Shown: positions 1-8,933 of the stretch, in pieces
How the letters are laid out: every line of letters starts with the position of its first letter
Numbering within the stretch: the first letter of the stretch is position 1
Origin: JBCCTX01 sp965263105
GTDB taxonomy: Bacteria > Bacteroidota > Bacteroidia > J057
Assembly (NCBI GenBank): GCA_965263105.1
Contig: CBDHGL010000003.1
Coordinates: forward strand, 620,001 to 684,000
Reading direction: 5' to 3'
Length of the DNA: 64,000 nt
Position numbers and translations under genes: made by a program
Notes under the pieces: generated by a model
Database searches by the model: none
Told to the model about the DNA's origin: nothing
What the model saw: only the letters and a program-made list of their open reading frames with translations

Positions 1-1182
1 CATACCGGTAAGGCGGGGATAGGGTCTTGCGTCAAAATTGGCATAGCCATAACGCATAACATCGTCTGGGTGCAATACCGTTTGGCGTAGCCTGGGATCT
101 CGATTTTCAAATACGTCTTCTATTTGTGCATCTCCTTGATAAAGTGAAGATAGGGTAATGGGCAGTCCATCTGTACACAAATAATCCTCTACCATACTCT
201 TGGTTGCCCCCCCGTTATAAGAGCGGTGGTAGCTTTGTACGTGGTTGGTAAAGATTCCCCGCTCATAGCGCCGCCAATACATGACTTCAGATACTCCAGT
301 GAGGTCTGAGGTCATTCGGTGAATGGCGTTATAATCATTTGCCGGATCTCCAGTTGAATAAATAGAATAGGGCCCCATATCCATGATCTCCTTCGCAGCG
401 CTTGCCGCTTCTTGTAACCACATTTCGGCATTTGAGCCGCCGTGGTATTTTCTCCAGGTCCCTTCAAACAAACTCACCCGCGCCTTGACGAGCAAAGCTG
501 CCCAACGATTGAGCCGTCCGGGTCCCCCTCCATCGCCCCAGTCCTCTGGTAGATGAGTAGTGGCAAAATTTAAGTCCGCCAATACGTTGGTCATGACTTC
601 TTCTCTCGGGGTACGAGGAGCATACAGTTCTTCCGAGTCAATGTTCAACTCTTTGTCGAGCCAGGGCACATCTCCAAACTTAGATACCTTATCTGCATAA
701 AACCATCCACGAAACAGACGCGCTTCAGCCGCATATTGATCAATTAGCTCCTGGGCAATATTGGCATTCCCATAGTTTTCTAGCCCAATATTAATTGTAC
801 GGACAAAGGACCAGCCTCCATTTCGGTAGCCAAACCATTGGGGAGAGGAAGGCACATTGTGCCTTCCCGCACGCACTTGCTGATACCGTGTATGGCGAGA
901 ATGGGTAGGGGCAATGTTATCGGCAAATTCATCCTGATACCAGATTCCATAGCGGTGGCTGTCAAAACCATCGTCATGGGCCATCAATATAGGAACCTCA
1001 TTGTCATTTCGCGCTTGGTCGTAGATACGGTTGTTGTAGACCATGAGGTCATTTTCTGTATTCCAGAAAGTCTCAGCACTGATTTCATCCAGGGGGAATC
1101 TTTCCAGAAAATCATCGTTGCAACTCACTGCGCTAAGCAGAATAAGCAGCATTAAACTATATGTTTTGATTATTGATTTCAT
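1..1182 (-). CDS. SusD/RagB family nutrient-binding outer membrane lipoprotein (C-terminal part outside window)
   Basis: The frame stays open from an ATG at 1182 to the window edge, giving the first 394 residues. The N-terminus is a lipoprotein signal ending in LLILLSAVSC, so the mature protein should be lipid-anchored at Cys21. The region after it (DDFLERFPLDEISAETFW) is the typical SusD start, and later segments such as AAEARLFRGWFYADKVSKFG match the TPR-like helices of the family. SusD proteins cap SusC pores and bind glycans or peptides at the cell surface. The gene lies 18 bp downstream of the SusC gene on the same strand, the usual order for a polysaccharide-utilisation pair. No glycoside hydrolase is visible beside it, so the substrate cannot be named. 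The gene is cut by the window edge and is not evidently broken. Confidence 0.93.
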   Translation of the reverse strand, partial: MKSIIKTYSLMLLILLSAVSCNDDFLERFPLDEISAETFWNTENDLMVYNNRIYDQARNDNEVPILMAHDDGFDSHRYGIWYQDEFADNIAPTHSRHTRYQQVRAGRHNVPSSPQWFGYRNGGWSFVRTINIGLENYGNANIAQELIDQYAAEARLFRGWFYADKVSKFGDVPWLDKELNIDSEELYAPRTPREEVMTNVLADLNFATTHLPEDWGDGGGPGRLNRWAALLVKARVSLFEGTWRKYHGGSNAEMWLQEAASAAKEIMDMGPYSIYSTGDPANDYNAIHRMTSDLTGVSEVMYWRRYERGIFTNHVQSYHRSYNGGATKSMVEDYLCTDGLPITLSSLYQGDAQIEDVFENRDPRLRQTVLHPDDVMRYGYANFDARPYPRLTGM

Positions 1183-1200
1183 GATAAGGAATTAGTTGGG

Positions 1201-4200
1201 TTAGAAAGAAATCCGGGCACCGACGGAGTAAATACGCTGGAGTGGGTATTCTACTGCACCATTGTAGCTGAAATCTCCCAGTACGTCTCGCCTCAGGTAT
1301 TCGGGGTCCAAAGGCTTACGTATATTGGTGGCTTCCCAGAGGTTCATCCCTGCTACATAAATCTGTGCATTGTTCAGCCCCACAGCTGAGGCCCAGGTTT
1401 TCGGAAGGTCGTAACTTAAGGCAAGATTTTTCAAGCGTATATAGCTGGCATCCTGAACAAAGCGGGTCTGCCAGTGCTTGTTTTTCCCATCTCTGGTGGA
1501 GATATGAGGGGCAGGGAAATACGCATCCCGGTTGTCCTCACTCCAGGTATCGGTAATGTAATATCTCTCCACATGTCCTGCATTGAAAGGGAAAAACCAG
1601 GTCCAGTTGCCATCGTTAGGCCAATAGTCTCTTTGTCCAATCCCTTGAAAGAAGGTAGTGAGGGTGAAATTTTTGTAGGTCACATCCAAGTTTATTCCGA
1701 AACTATATCTCGGGCTTTCGTTACCGATAATTCTCCTATCTCCTGGGTTTTCTAAGGTATTATTTCCGGGTGTTATTTCCCCATCTCCATCCAGGTCAGC
1801 ATAGTGTATATCTCCAGGTCTCCAGTTGGCCCCTAGTCGTGATTGATCTGCCGCATTGGCTACCTCTTCCTCTGTTTGGAAAATACCAACCGTTTCATAA
1901 CCCCATATTTCTCCAATCTGTTGTCCTACATAGGGCTCAGATAAAGCGCCAGTGGGGTTCTCATATCTGGTGATTTCACTTTGCCAGTCGGAAAGTGCCA
2001 GGGTGAAGCGATAGCTCCAATCCTGAGCTATGCGATCCCTCCAGGTAAGGGATAACTCCCAGCCTTTCGTTCTGAGGTCTGCTGCATTCTGTCGTGGAGC
2101 ATTGGTTCCCAATACGCTAGGAAATTCCACATTCATCAACATATCCTCCGTATCACGGGTGTAGGCATCAAAGGAAGCATCCAAACGCTGGTTCAGCAAA
2201 GTGAAATCTACTCCGATATTGCGGGTAATAACCGTTTCCCAGGTCAGGGTTGGGCTTACCAGACCCGGTGGGGATACAAAAGGAGTTCGAGAGCCCCCAC
2301 TCATCATGTAGGGGGAAGTACCTATACCCAGAGTAGCTATATAAGGATAGAAATCATTGCCCAATAGCTGGTTACCCAGGGTTCCATAAGATGCACGAAC
2401 CTTTAGATTGTCCAGAAAGCCTCGAGTACCTGCCATAAAGGGCTCTTCAGAGATCCTCCATCCGGCGGAGAAGGAAGGAAAAAATCCGAATCGATCCTCT
2501 TTGGGGAATCGGGATGTGCCGTCGTAACGACCATTGGCCTCAAACAAGTATCTGTCTTTAAAAATATAGTTGAAGCGGTAAAAAACCCCTCTTAGCGACA
2601 CATGAGACTTCCCGCCATAGGTCTCCTGGTTGCCTGTAGTGGCATTTAGGTCGGTAATGAGGGGGGTAATTAAGGTAAAGGCCTTGGCACGCTGGAAGGT
2701 ATTGCGCCCCCATTCCTGATTAAAGCCCACCATCCCTTTTACGTAGTGATCGTCTCCTATTTCAGGCGTATATTCTGCATAAGTATTTAATACATAATAT
2801 TGGTTGTAATCTGTGCGGTTTTCAATAAAGTCTGTTCCACTGAATCCATTGTCAATGACCAGATTGGTCAGGTCTTGATTGGAAATTACATCTACCTTGC
2901 TTTGGACATCCTGCCAATGTCTGTGGTAGGTATTGTAGGAAAAAGCTCCTTTGAGCACCAGACCTTTTAAGGGAGTTATGGTGACCCCTTGGGTGAGCCA
3001 GGTATCATTGAGATTGAAGGTTCGCCGACCTCCATCCCTTAAATAGGGGAAGAAATTGGTTCCGCCAAAATACATGCCGATGTAGGGCTCATATTGCTCT
3101 CTATCTCCGGGAGTCATGTAATGGTCCAGGTCAGGGAACTGGATAGGACTTATGGGATTTACCCGGGCCAGGGTATTGATATTGACATCCCAGTGGTAAA
3201 AGGTGGGTTTATCACTCTCCTGGCCATTAAAAACTACCTTTTCCTCTAATGTAAGCCAATCATTGATTTTGAAGTCGGCTTTCATTAGGATATTGTATCG
3301 CTTAAATTCCTCGTTGTTGAAGGGTTTCAAATACCCATCTTTGTTGAGATGACCCAGGGAGACATAGTAGGAAGCCTTCTCGGTAGCGCCAGATATACTG
3401 AGGTCATAGCGCTGTTGAGGAGCAAAATCCGTCATGATCTCATTTTGGTAATCATTATATCCATAGTATTGAAGAACTCCGTCTCGAACTCCCCATTCAG
3501 GGCCTGTACCTTCTGAAAAGGCCTTGGTAGCTGCGACAAATTGATCATCATAACTAGGATTGCCAGAAGTTCGAATGTTAGCTAGGTTCCTGGCCGTTAC
3601 AAACTCATAAGGGTCTGTTACAGGGTCCATATGAAAAATGGGCTTGGCAGCAGAAAGTTCAGTACTCAATTGGATATTGACTTTGCCCTGCTTCCCTTTT
3701 TTGGTCTCCACCAGGATGACGCCAAATGCTGCTCGGGCTCCATAGACTGCTGCTGCCGAAGCATCTTTCAATACATTGACGCTTTCAATGTCATTGGGAT
3801 TGATTCGCTCCAGTGCCATGGGTACACCATCGACCAATACAAGAGGAGTTCCTCCATTAATAGATTCATAGCCACGGATGTTGAAGGCTGCTGGAGTGGT
3901 AGGATCGCCATTTCGTATCGATACATTTAGGTTGGGAACTAGGCCCTGAAGCCCTTGCCCAACGCTGGCAATGGGTCGGTTTTCGAAGGCTTCTGCATTG
4001 ACAACAGAGACCGCTCCGGTAAGATTGACCTTTTTCTGAGTACCATAGCCCACGACGACGACTTCCTCTAAGGTAGAGGTACCTTCAATCATGGTAATGT
4101 TGATCGTACTTCGGCCATTTATGTTAATTTCTTGGGTCTGGTAACCTATGTAGGATACCACCAGGGTAGTGACACCATCAGGAATATCCAATGTATATCT

Positions 4201-4383
4201 TCCTTCTTCATTGGTATTGACTCCACTGGTGGTTCCTTGTGCAATTACAGTCGCTCCGATGAGGGGCTCGCCACTTTCGTCAGAGACTTTTCCAGAGACA
4301 GGGTCTGCCCATGTTTTGGCGCAAAAAAGGCAAAATATGGACATGAGGAGTAGGGTCCTTGTAAAAAAGGATTTTCGTTTCAT
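1201..4383 (-). CDS. SusC/RagA family TonB-linked outer membrane transporter
   Basis: The protein has 1060 residues. A signal peptide (about 1-25, ending KTWA) is followed by a carboxypeptidase-regulatory-like domain (about 28-100, with GKVSDESGEPLIGATV), then EEVVVVGYGTQKK, the standard link to the TonB plug, then the plug and a long beta-barrel ending in VGARISF. SusC proteins import glycans or peptides across the outer membrane using TonB energy. An upstream in-frame ATG at 4440 would add 19 residues before the signal peptide, so the ATG at 4383 is preferred. The next gene on the strand is the SusD partner, 18 bp away, presumably co-transcribed. No anti-sigma or ECF sigma gene is seen next to it, and this protein lacks the extra N-terminal STN domain that such regulated transporters carry. 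Confidence 0.95.
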   Translation of the reverse strand: MKRKSFFTRTLLLMSIFCLFCAKTWADPVSGKVSDESGEPLIGATVIAQGTTSGVNTNEEGRYTLDIPDGVTTLVVSYIGYQTQEININGRSTINITMIEGTSTLEEVVVVGYGTQKKVNLTGAVSVVNAEAFENRPIASVGQGLQGLVPNLNVSIRNGDPTTPAAFNIRGYESINGGTPLVLVDGVPMALERINPNDIESVNVLKDASAAAVYGARAAFGVILVETKKGKQGKVNIQLSTELSAAKPIFHMDPVTDPYEFVTARNLANIRTSGNPSYDDQFVAATKAFSEGTGPEWGVRDGVLQYYGYNDYQNEIMTDFAPQQRYDLSISGATEKASYYVSLGHLNKDGYLKPFNNEEFKRYNILMKADFKINDWLTLEEKVVFNGQESDKPTFYHWDVNINTLARVNPISPIQFPDLDHYMTPGDREQYEPYIGMYFGGTNFFPYLRDGGRRTFNLNDTWLTQGVTITPLKGLVLKGAFSYNTYHRHWQDVQSKVDVISNQDLTNLVIDNGFSGTDFIENRTDYNQYYVLNTYAEYTPEIGDDHYVKGMVGFNQEWGRNTFQRAKAFTLITPLITDLNATTGNQETYGGKSHVSLRGVFYRFNYIFKDRYLFEANGRYDGTSRFPKEDRFGFFPSFSAGWRISEEPFMAGTRGFLDNLKVRASYGTLGNQLLGNDFYPYIATLGIGTSPYMMSGGSRTPFVSPPGLVSPTLTWETVITRNIGVDFTLLNQRLDASFDAYTRDTEDMLMNVEFPSVLGTNAPRQNAADLRTKGWELSLTWRDRIAQDWSYRFTLALSDWQSEITRYENPTGALSEPYVGQQIGEIWGYETVGIFQTEEEVANAADQSRLGANWRPGDIHYADLDGDGEITPGNNTLENPGDRRIIGNESPRYSFGINLDVTYKNFTLTTFFQGIGQRDYWPNDGNWTWFFPFNAGHVERYYITDTWSEDNRDAYFPAPHISTRDGKNKHWQTRFVQDASYIRLKNLALSYDLPKTWASAVGLNNAQIYVAGMNLWEATNIRKPLDPEYLRRDVLGDFSYNGAVEYPLQRIYSVGARISF

Positions 4384-4798
4384 AATTTGGGTGGGTTGTA
4401 GGTAAATAGTAGCTCTTTCCAATACAGGTATCGGGGGCATAACACCTGGATGTTCGCATTTTATTACGTCCAGGATCGGGAGTTTGTGGAGAAGTAAGGC
4501 TTACAATTTGTTCATAGGCAATGGCTTATGTTAGGGTGTGTAAATTTAGGCGCTAGTGCCGTAGGCCTAAGGCTTAATGGGTTTTATTTAAGCAAAATCT
4601 GAATGAGATTATGGCGATAACTCTTTGGCTTAAGTTAGGGAATCACCACTCATACGATTGAGCTGAAATTAAGGTAGTAAATAAATTTTAAAAAATGAAA
4701 TTGAATTTCGTGCAATCTTTAGATGTGGTAAAATGTGGGGAACCCCAAATGGCTTTATTAGATGAAGTAGATTTATGGACTGAATTGCCATGTATATA
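4384..4798. other. Intergenic region upstream of susC with a leader hairpin candidate
   Basis: No gene is supported here. On the minus strand this is the leader and promoter region of the SusC gene. At 4445-4452 and 4467-4474 there is an inverted repeat (CCTGGATG against CGTCCAGG, 7 of 8 pairs) about 60 nt upstream of the SusC start, which could form a hairpin in the 5' leader. A weak -7-like TAAATTTA lies at 4541-4548, one mismatch from TAnnTTTG, with no convincing -33 element. Both are suggestions only. Confidence 0.3.
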
Positions 4799-6073
4799 TC
4801 ACTGGGCATTCCTCCCCTCCAAAAAGGCCCGAATCTTCTTCTCCACTCCTACAGCCTTGGGCTGGTAAAACTGCATTCCCTTAATTTCTGGAGGTAAATA
4901 ATCCTGAGCCCCTTCCTCTCCTTTGTAATCATGAGAATATTTGTAATTGGCTCCATAGCCCATATTTTTCATAAGTTGCGTAGGCGCATTTCGTAAATGT
5001 AGGGGAACGGGGTAAGGAGGGGATTCTTTTACCAGTTTCATGGCCTTATTGATAGAAGCATAGGCAGCATTGCTTTTCTCCGAGGCAGCAAGATAGGTAG
5101 TAGTTTGGGCCAGAATAATCCGAGCTTCAGGCATACCTATCACATTGATGGTATCAAAGCAGGCGTGGGCCAATAATAAGGCGTTGGGATTGGCATTGCC
5201 AATATCCTCAGCAGCTAGAATAATCAATCGCCGAGCAATGAACTTGATGTCTTCCCCTCCATCTAGCATACGTGCTAGCCAATAAATAGCTCCATCTGGA
5301 TCACTGCCTCTAACGGACTTAATAAAGGCCGAAATAATGTCATAGTGTTGTTCCCCGCTTTTATCGTATAAGGCGATGTGTTCTTGTGCTGTAGCGAGTA
5401 GGACTTCATCTGTAAGTACAATGGCTTTTTCCTCTATATGGCTATTGACAAAAATATCCAATAGCGCCAAACTCTTCCGTGCGTCACCGCCAGAGATTCG
5501 GTAGATCGCTTCAGTCTCTTTCAACTCAATGGGATATGTAGAAAGGACTTCATCTTCCTGAATAGCTCGTTGAAGTAAGATCCTTACCTCGTCTGGATTA
5601 AGCGGATAAAGAACATATACCTGGCTGCGGGAGAGTAGGGCAGAGTTTACCTCAAAGGAAGGATTTTCCGTCGTTGCGCCTATAAGGGTAATAAGGCCTT
5701 TTTCAACCGCTCCTAGCAGAGAATCCTGTTGGGATTTGTTGAATCGGTGGATTTCGTCAATGAACAATATAGTTCCGGGCCTTCCTGAGGCAAATTTGAT
5801 CACTTCGCGTACATCTTTTACCCCAGATTGAACCGCACTCAATTGTCGGAAAGGTCGGGAGGCCGAATGGGCGATAATCTGGGCCAGCGTAGTTTTTCCT
5901 ACCCCGGGAGGTCCCCAAAAAATCATAGAAGGGATACGTTTGCTATCGATAGCTTTACGGAAGGGACTCCCTTCGGCCAACAAATGAGTTTGCCCTACTA
6001 CTTCCTCCAGGGTTTTGGGCCTCATCCTCTCTGCCAAAGGAGGCAGGTGGCTTTGCTGGTAAAAAAGATCCAT
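4799..6073 (-). CDS. rarA: Replication-associated recombination protein RarA (MgsA), AAA+ ATPase
   Basis: The protein has 424 residues, close to the family norm. The N-terminus carries PLAERMRPKTLEEVVGQ, then Walker A GPPGVGKTT near residue 54, Walker B LFIDEIHRFNK, and GATTENPSFEVN as sensor region. The C-terminal half (SGGDARKSLALLDIF, then a helical MgsA domain with HLRNAPTQLMKNMGYG) is diagnostic. RarA/MgsA is a clamp-loader-like ATPase that acts at stalled replication forks and interacts with SSB. It stands alone on the minus strand between the susC leader and gcvT, which runs the other way. The start ATG at 6073 gives MDLFYQQSHLPPLAERMRP, a usual N-terminus. Confidence 0.95.
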   Translation of the reverse strand: MDLFYQQSHLPPLAERMRPKTLEEVVGQTHLLAEGSPFRKAIDSKRIPSMIFWGPPGVGKTTLAQIIAHSASRPFRQLSAVQSGVKDVREVIKFASGRPGTILFIDEIHRFNKSQQDSLLGAVEKGLITLIGATTENPSFEVNSALLSRSQVYVLYPLNPDEVRILLQRAIQEDEVLSTYPIELKETEAIYRISGGDARKSLALLDIFVNSHIEEKAIVLTDEVLLATAQEHIALYDKSGEQHYDIISAFIKSVRGSDPDGAIYWLARMLDGGEDIKFIARRLIILAAEDIGNANPNALLLAHACFDTINVIGMPEARIILAQTTTYLAASEKSNAAYASINKAMKLVKESPPYPVPLHLRNAPTQLMKNMGYGANYKYSHDYKGEEGAQDYLPPEIKGMQFYQPKAVGVEKKIRAFLEGRNAQ

Positions 6074-6139
6074 GGGGGTAAAATACGGAAAAATGCGTTG
6101 ATTGTTAATGGTCCATAGAATAGGGTTAAATGCTTAGAT

Positions 6140-6275
6140 AGTCCACCGTCCACAATTAGGGTTGGTTAAATGCTTGAATGAGCTATTCACTCCACACCCA
6201 AACTATCGACTAGGGACCATTTAATTAATTTACCTTCCCCACTCAGACTGTCGACCATGGACTATCAAACTATCC
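6140..6275. repeat. Degenerate GTCC/GACC repeat tract between rarA and gcvT
   Basis: The spacer between the divergent genes rarA and gcvT contains several short related words: AGTCCACCGTCCAC near 6146, ACTATCGACTAGGGACCAT near 6200, and GTCGACCATGGACTATC near 6250. They resemble the GGTC-rich words around 17845-17970. They do not form a clean array and encode nothing convincing. Similar GGTC/GACC tracts recur between genes in this phylum (from memory). Confidence 0.35.
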
Positions 6276-6338
6276 AGCCTATAAACCCATTCCCATTTTA
6301 CTAGCATTCCTCCTTAAAAACCCCCATTTTTGTTCTGT

Positions 6339-7418
6339 ATGAAGAAAACAGTTTTACACGAAATCCATCAGTCTTTAGGGGCAAAGCTTATCCCTTTCGC
6401 AGGCTTTGACATGCCTGTACGATATACCGGTGACAAGGAGGAACACATGGCCGTGAGAGAGCGAGCTGGACTTTTTGATGTCTCCCACATGGGGGAATTC
6501 TTTATTCAAGGGACTAAAGCTCTGGACTTGATACAGAAAATCTCTTCTAATGATGCTTCCAAATTGGTACCAGGTAAAGCTCAGTACAGTTGCCTGCCCA
6601 ACCACCAGGGAGGTATAGTGGATGATATGATTGTGTATAAATTGGCAGAGGAGTCTTATATGTTGGTAGTCAATGCCTCTAATATCGAGAAAGATTGGAA
6701 TTGGATTGTGGCGAGTAATGATATGGGAGCAGACTTGGAGGACCGTTCCTCAGATTGGTCTCTATTGGCCGTATCGGGTCCCAAGGCAGAAGCGGTTGTA
6801 CAGCAACTCACCTCCCAAGACCTTTCAGGGATGAAGACCTATACTTTTTGGCAGGGATCTTTTTTCAATAGCAGAGAAGCAATAGTAGCAACAACGGGAT
6901 ATACGGGGGAGCGGACATTCGAAATATTTATTCCCAACGAAGATGCGGAAGCTACCTGGAAAGCCTTAATGGATGTGGGGGAAGGATTTGGTCTGATACC
7001 AACCGGTCTGGGGGCACGCGACACCTTAAGACTAGAGATGGGCTATATGCTTTATGGAAATGATATTACCGACGATACCAGTCCCCTTGAAGCAGGTCTG
7101 GGATGGATCACCAAGCTCAAAAAAGGGCCTTTCAACGGATCTGAGTTAATTAAAAAACAAAAAGAAGAAGGCATCAAGCGAAAATTAGTGGCATTTGAGT
7201 TGTTGGAAAGGGGTATTCCACGAAAAGATTATGCGATTATATATGACGATCAGGAAGTCGGAAAAGTAACCTCGGGGAGCCTTAGTCCGATGTTAAACAA
7301 GGGCATTGGAATGGGCTATGTACCGGTCGAGCTAGCCCAGGAAGAGCAAGAAATAGAGATTGCTGTAAGGAGAAAAACCTTAAGAGCACGTATCATAAAA
7401 GCTCCATTTATCCGTTAG
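6339..7418 (+). CDS. gcvT: Aminomethyltransferase, T-protein of the glycine cleavage system
   Basis: The protein has 359 residues. It begins KKTVLHEIHQSLGAKLIPF, as GcvT normally does, and carries the substrate-site segments GLFDVSHMGEF, TGYTGERTFEIFI and GARDTLRLEMGYMLYGND. GcvT transfers the aminomethyl carbon from the lipoylated H-protein to tetrahydrofolate, releasing ammonia. The reading frame extends upstream to a TTG at 6330, but the ATG at 6339 matches the family start. A CATTTTTG at 6325-6332, one mismatch from the -7 consensus, lies only 6 nt before this ATG, so a leaderless transcript is possible. The other gcv genes are not in the window, although lipB is nearby. The gene runs divergently from rarA. 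Confidence 0.95.
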   Translation: MKKTVLHEIHQSLGAKLIPFAGFDMPVRYTGDKEEHMAVRERAGLFDVSHMGEFFIQGTKALDLIQKISSNDASKLVPGKAQYSCLPNHQGGIVDDMIVYKLAEESYMLVVNASNIEKDWNWIVASNDMGADLEDRSSDWSLLAVSGPKAEAVVQQLTSQDLSGMKTYTFWQGSFFNSREAIVATTGYTGERTFEIFIPNEDAEATWKALMDVGEGFGLIPTGLGARDTLRLEMGYMLYGNDITDDTSPLEAGLGWITKLKKGPFNGSELIKKQKEEGIKRKLVAFELLERGIPRKDYAIIYDDQEVGKVTSGSLSPMLNKGIGMGYVPVELAQEEQEIEIAVRRKTLRARIIKAPFIR

Positions 7419-7443
7419 TACAACTATTATTAAAGAAATTACG

Positions 7444-7451
7444 TATTTTTG
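7444..7451 (+). promoter_or_regulatory. Putative -7 promoter element upstream of the comB-like gene
   Basis: TATTTTTG matches the Bacteroidota -7 consensus TAnnTTTG exactly and lies about 56 nt upstream of the ATG at 7508. No good TTTG was found at the expected -33 distance. It would start transcription of the two overlapping phosphatase genes. Confidence 0.5.
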
Positions 7452-7507
7452 CATCAATTGAAGTACTAGGATTCGGATTGCCCATTTAATTTGAATTTAT
7501 TGTATTG

Positions 7508-8323
7508 ATGAAAAAGACACCAAAGTACATGCACGTCTGTATGACACCAGCCCTAATTGATCAATTCGATATTTCGGATTCAATTGTGGTCGTCATAGAT
7601 GTTTTACGAGCTACCTCTACCATGTGTATGGCATTTGACAAAGGGGTCGAATGCATAGTGCCTGTTTCCAAAATAGAGGAATGTCGAGCCTACAGAAAGA
7701 AGGGCTATCTCTTGGCAGGTGAGCGAGACGGAGTAATGATCGATGGCTTTGACCTCGGAAATTCCCCGTTAGAATACAAACCTGAAATCGTTCAGGGTAG
7801 GCGGATTTCTATGACGACAACCAATGGCACTCGTGCTATAAAGGCCGCTCAAGCACAGAACGCCAAAGAGATTGTTGTTGGCTCCTTTGCCAATATCAGT
7901 GCATTGACGAACTGGTTAATTCAGAAGAATGAGCATGTGTGTTTACTCTGTGCGGGATGGAAAGACAATGTCACCCTAGAGGACACCATTTTTGCAGGGG
8001 CTATGGCTCGCAAACTCAGGCATCATTTCCAACGCTATCAGGATACTACTATAGTCGCAGAGACCCTCTTCAGCGCAGCCAATACCCGGAAACGCTATTT
8101 CTTCAGAAACTCTTCCCACTTTCATCGCCTGATCCACCTAAAGCTTCAAGAAGACGTGAAGTATGTGATGCGTAAAGATACCCATCCGGTTCTCCCTTTG
8201 CTCATGGGGGAAGAGCTCCACGACATCAGTGCTTTTCCTTATGATTATGAAGACTATAAGGCAGAAGTAATTATGCGTCAGCAAGCTGAAGCCCTGTTGG
8301 AAAAAGTGGAGAAGGTAAAATGA
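7508..8323 (+). CDS. 2-phosphosulfolactate phosphatase (ComB) family protein
   Basis: The protein has 271 residues. The segments SIVVVIDVLRATSTM, LLAGERDGVMIDGFDLGNSP and RRISMTTTNGTRAI follow the ComB family in order, and LEDTIFAGAM fits the C-terminal half. In archaea ComB is a Mg-dependent phosphatase making sulfolactate for coenzyme M. In bacteria, which usually lack that cofactor, the true substrate is often unknown. No sulfolactate pathway partner is seen here. The ATG at 7508 is preceded in frame by a TTG at 7505, and ATG is chosen. Its stop codon overlaps the next start (ATGA), so the two phosphatase-like genes are probably translationally coupled. Confidence 0.85.
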   Translation: MKKTPKYMHVCMTPALIDQFDISDSIVVVIDVLRATSTMCMAFDKGVECIVPVSKIEECRAYRKKGYLLAGERDGVMIDGFDLGNSPLEYKPEIVQGRRISMTTTNGTRAIKAAQAQNAKEIVVGSFANISALTNWLIQKNEHVCLLCAGWKDNVTLEDTIFAGAMARKLRHHFQRYQDTTIVAETLFSAANTRKRYFFRNSSHFHRLIHLKLQEDVKYVMRKDTHPVLPLLMGEELHDISAFPYDYEDYKAEVIMRQQAEALLEKVEKVK

Positions 8324-8763
8324 AAAAACTCCTCTTTGTGTGTACGGGAAACTACTACCGCAGCCGTACAGCCGAAGAATTATTCAACTTTTTAGTAAAT
8401 AAAAGAAGTCTCCCCTATTCAGCCTTTTCCAAAGGCTTGCGGGAGGATATGGCTAAAAGCCCTAATGTGGGACCTATGTCCCACTTTGCCAAAGCCTTTC
8501 TTCAGAAATTAGACGTCCCTATAAAAGGGATAGATCGCATGCCCCAAAGTCTTTTGGAGGAAGATTTCGAAACCTACGATATCATTATTTGTATGGATGA
8601 AGTAGAACACCGGCCCATGATGCAGGAGCGCTTTTCAGCGTATGAAAATGAGGTGGAGTACTGGGAAGTCAGGGACGTTCAGTTTGAGTCGCCAGATACA
8701 GCATTAAAAACCCTTAAAGAAAAGGTCGAGGGTTTGGTTTCAACGTATGTTAGCGATAATTAG
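8320..8763 (+). CDS. Low-molecular-weight protein tyrosine phosphatase-like protein
   Basis: The protein has 147 residues. It starts KKLLFVCTGNYYRS, containing the phosphatase P-loop C(x5)R (Cys8 to Arg14) at the usual N-terminal place, followed by RTAEELFN. The later acid-loop segment DVQFESPDTALKTL replaces the classical DP(Y/F) acid loop, so this belongs to a divergent subgroup and activity on phosphotyrosine is not certain. It overlaps the ComB-like gene by 4 bp (ATGA). It is not part of the exopolysaccharide locus, where such phosphatases often act on BY-kinases, but a trans role cannot be excluded. Confidence 0.75.
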   Translation: MKKLLFVCTGNYYRSRTAEELFNFLVNKRSLPYSAFSKGLREDMAKSPNVGPMSHFAKAFLQKLDVPIKGIDRMPQSLLEEDFETYDIIICMDEVEHRPMMQERFSAYENEVEYWEVRDVQFESPDTALKTLKEKVEGLVSTYVSDN

Positions 8764-8824
8764 GGCAATTTTTTTTGAGTTTTTTGATTTCTTTTCCCCT
8801 TTTGGGTAATGATTGAAAACGGTT

Positions 8825-8916
8825 TGGAACAGTTGATCAAAATAAGGTAACGGTTGATCAATTATGGGGCAATTCCCCCTTTTTAGGAGTTGTAGGAATA
8901 ACCTTCTGGAACAGTT
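8825..8916. promoter_or_regulatory. Repeated palindromes, candidate operator upstream of the 8934 gene
   Basis: Two copies of the perfect palindrome TTGATCAA occur at 8833-8840 and 8854-8861, 21 bp apart (two helical turns). TGGAACAGTT occurs at 8825-8834 and again at 8907-8916. The spacing and placement just before the start at 8934 suit a dimer-binding site. No regulator gene is next to it, so the function is an inference. Confidence 0.35.
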
Positions 8917-8933
8917 TTAGTATAATCCCTAGT

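Noticed and set aside
8921..8926. TATAAT resembling a sigma70 -10 box
   Set aside because: Bacteroidota use a different promoter consensus, the box lies only 8 bp from the ATG and there is no -35 partner.
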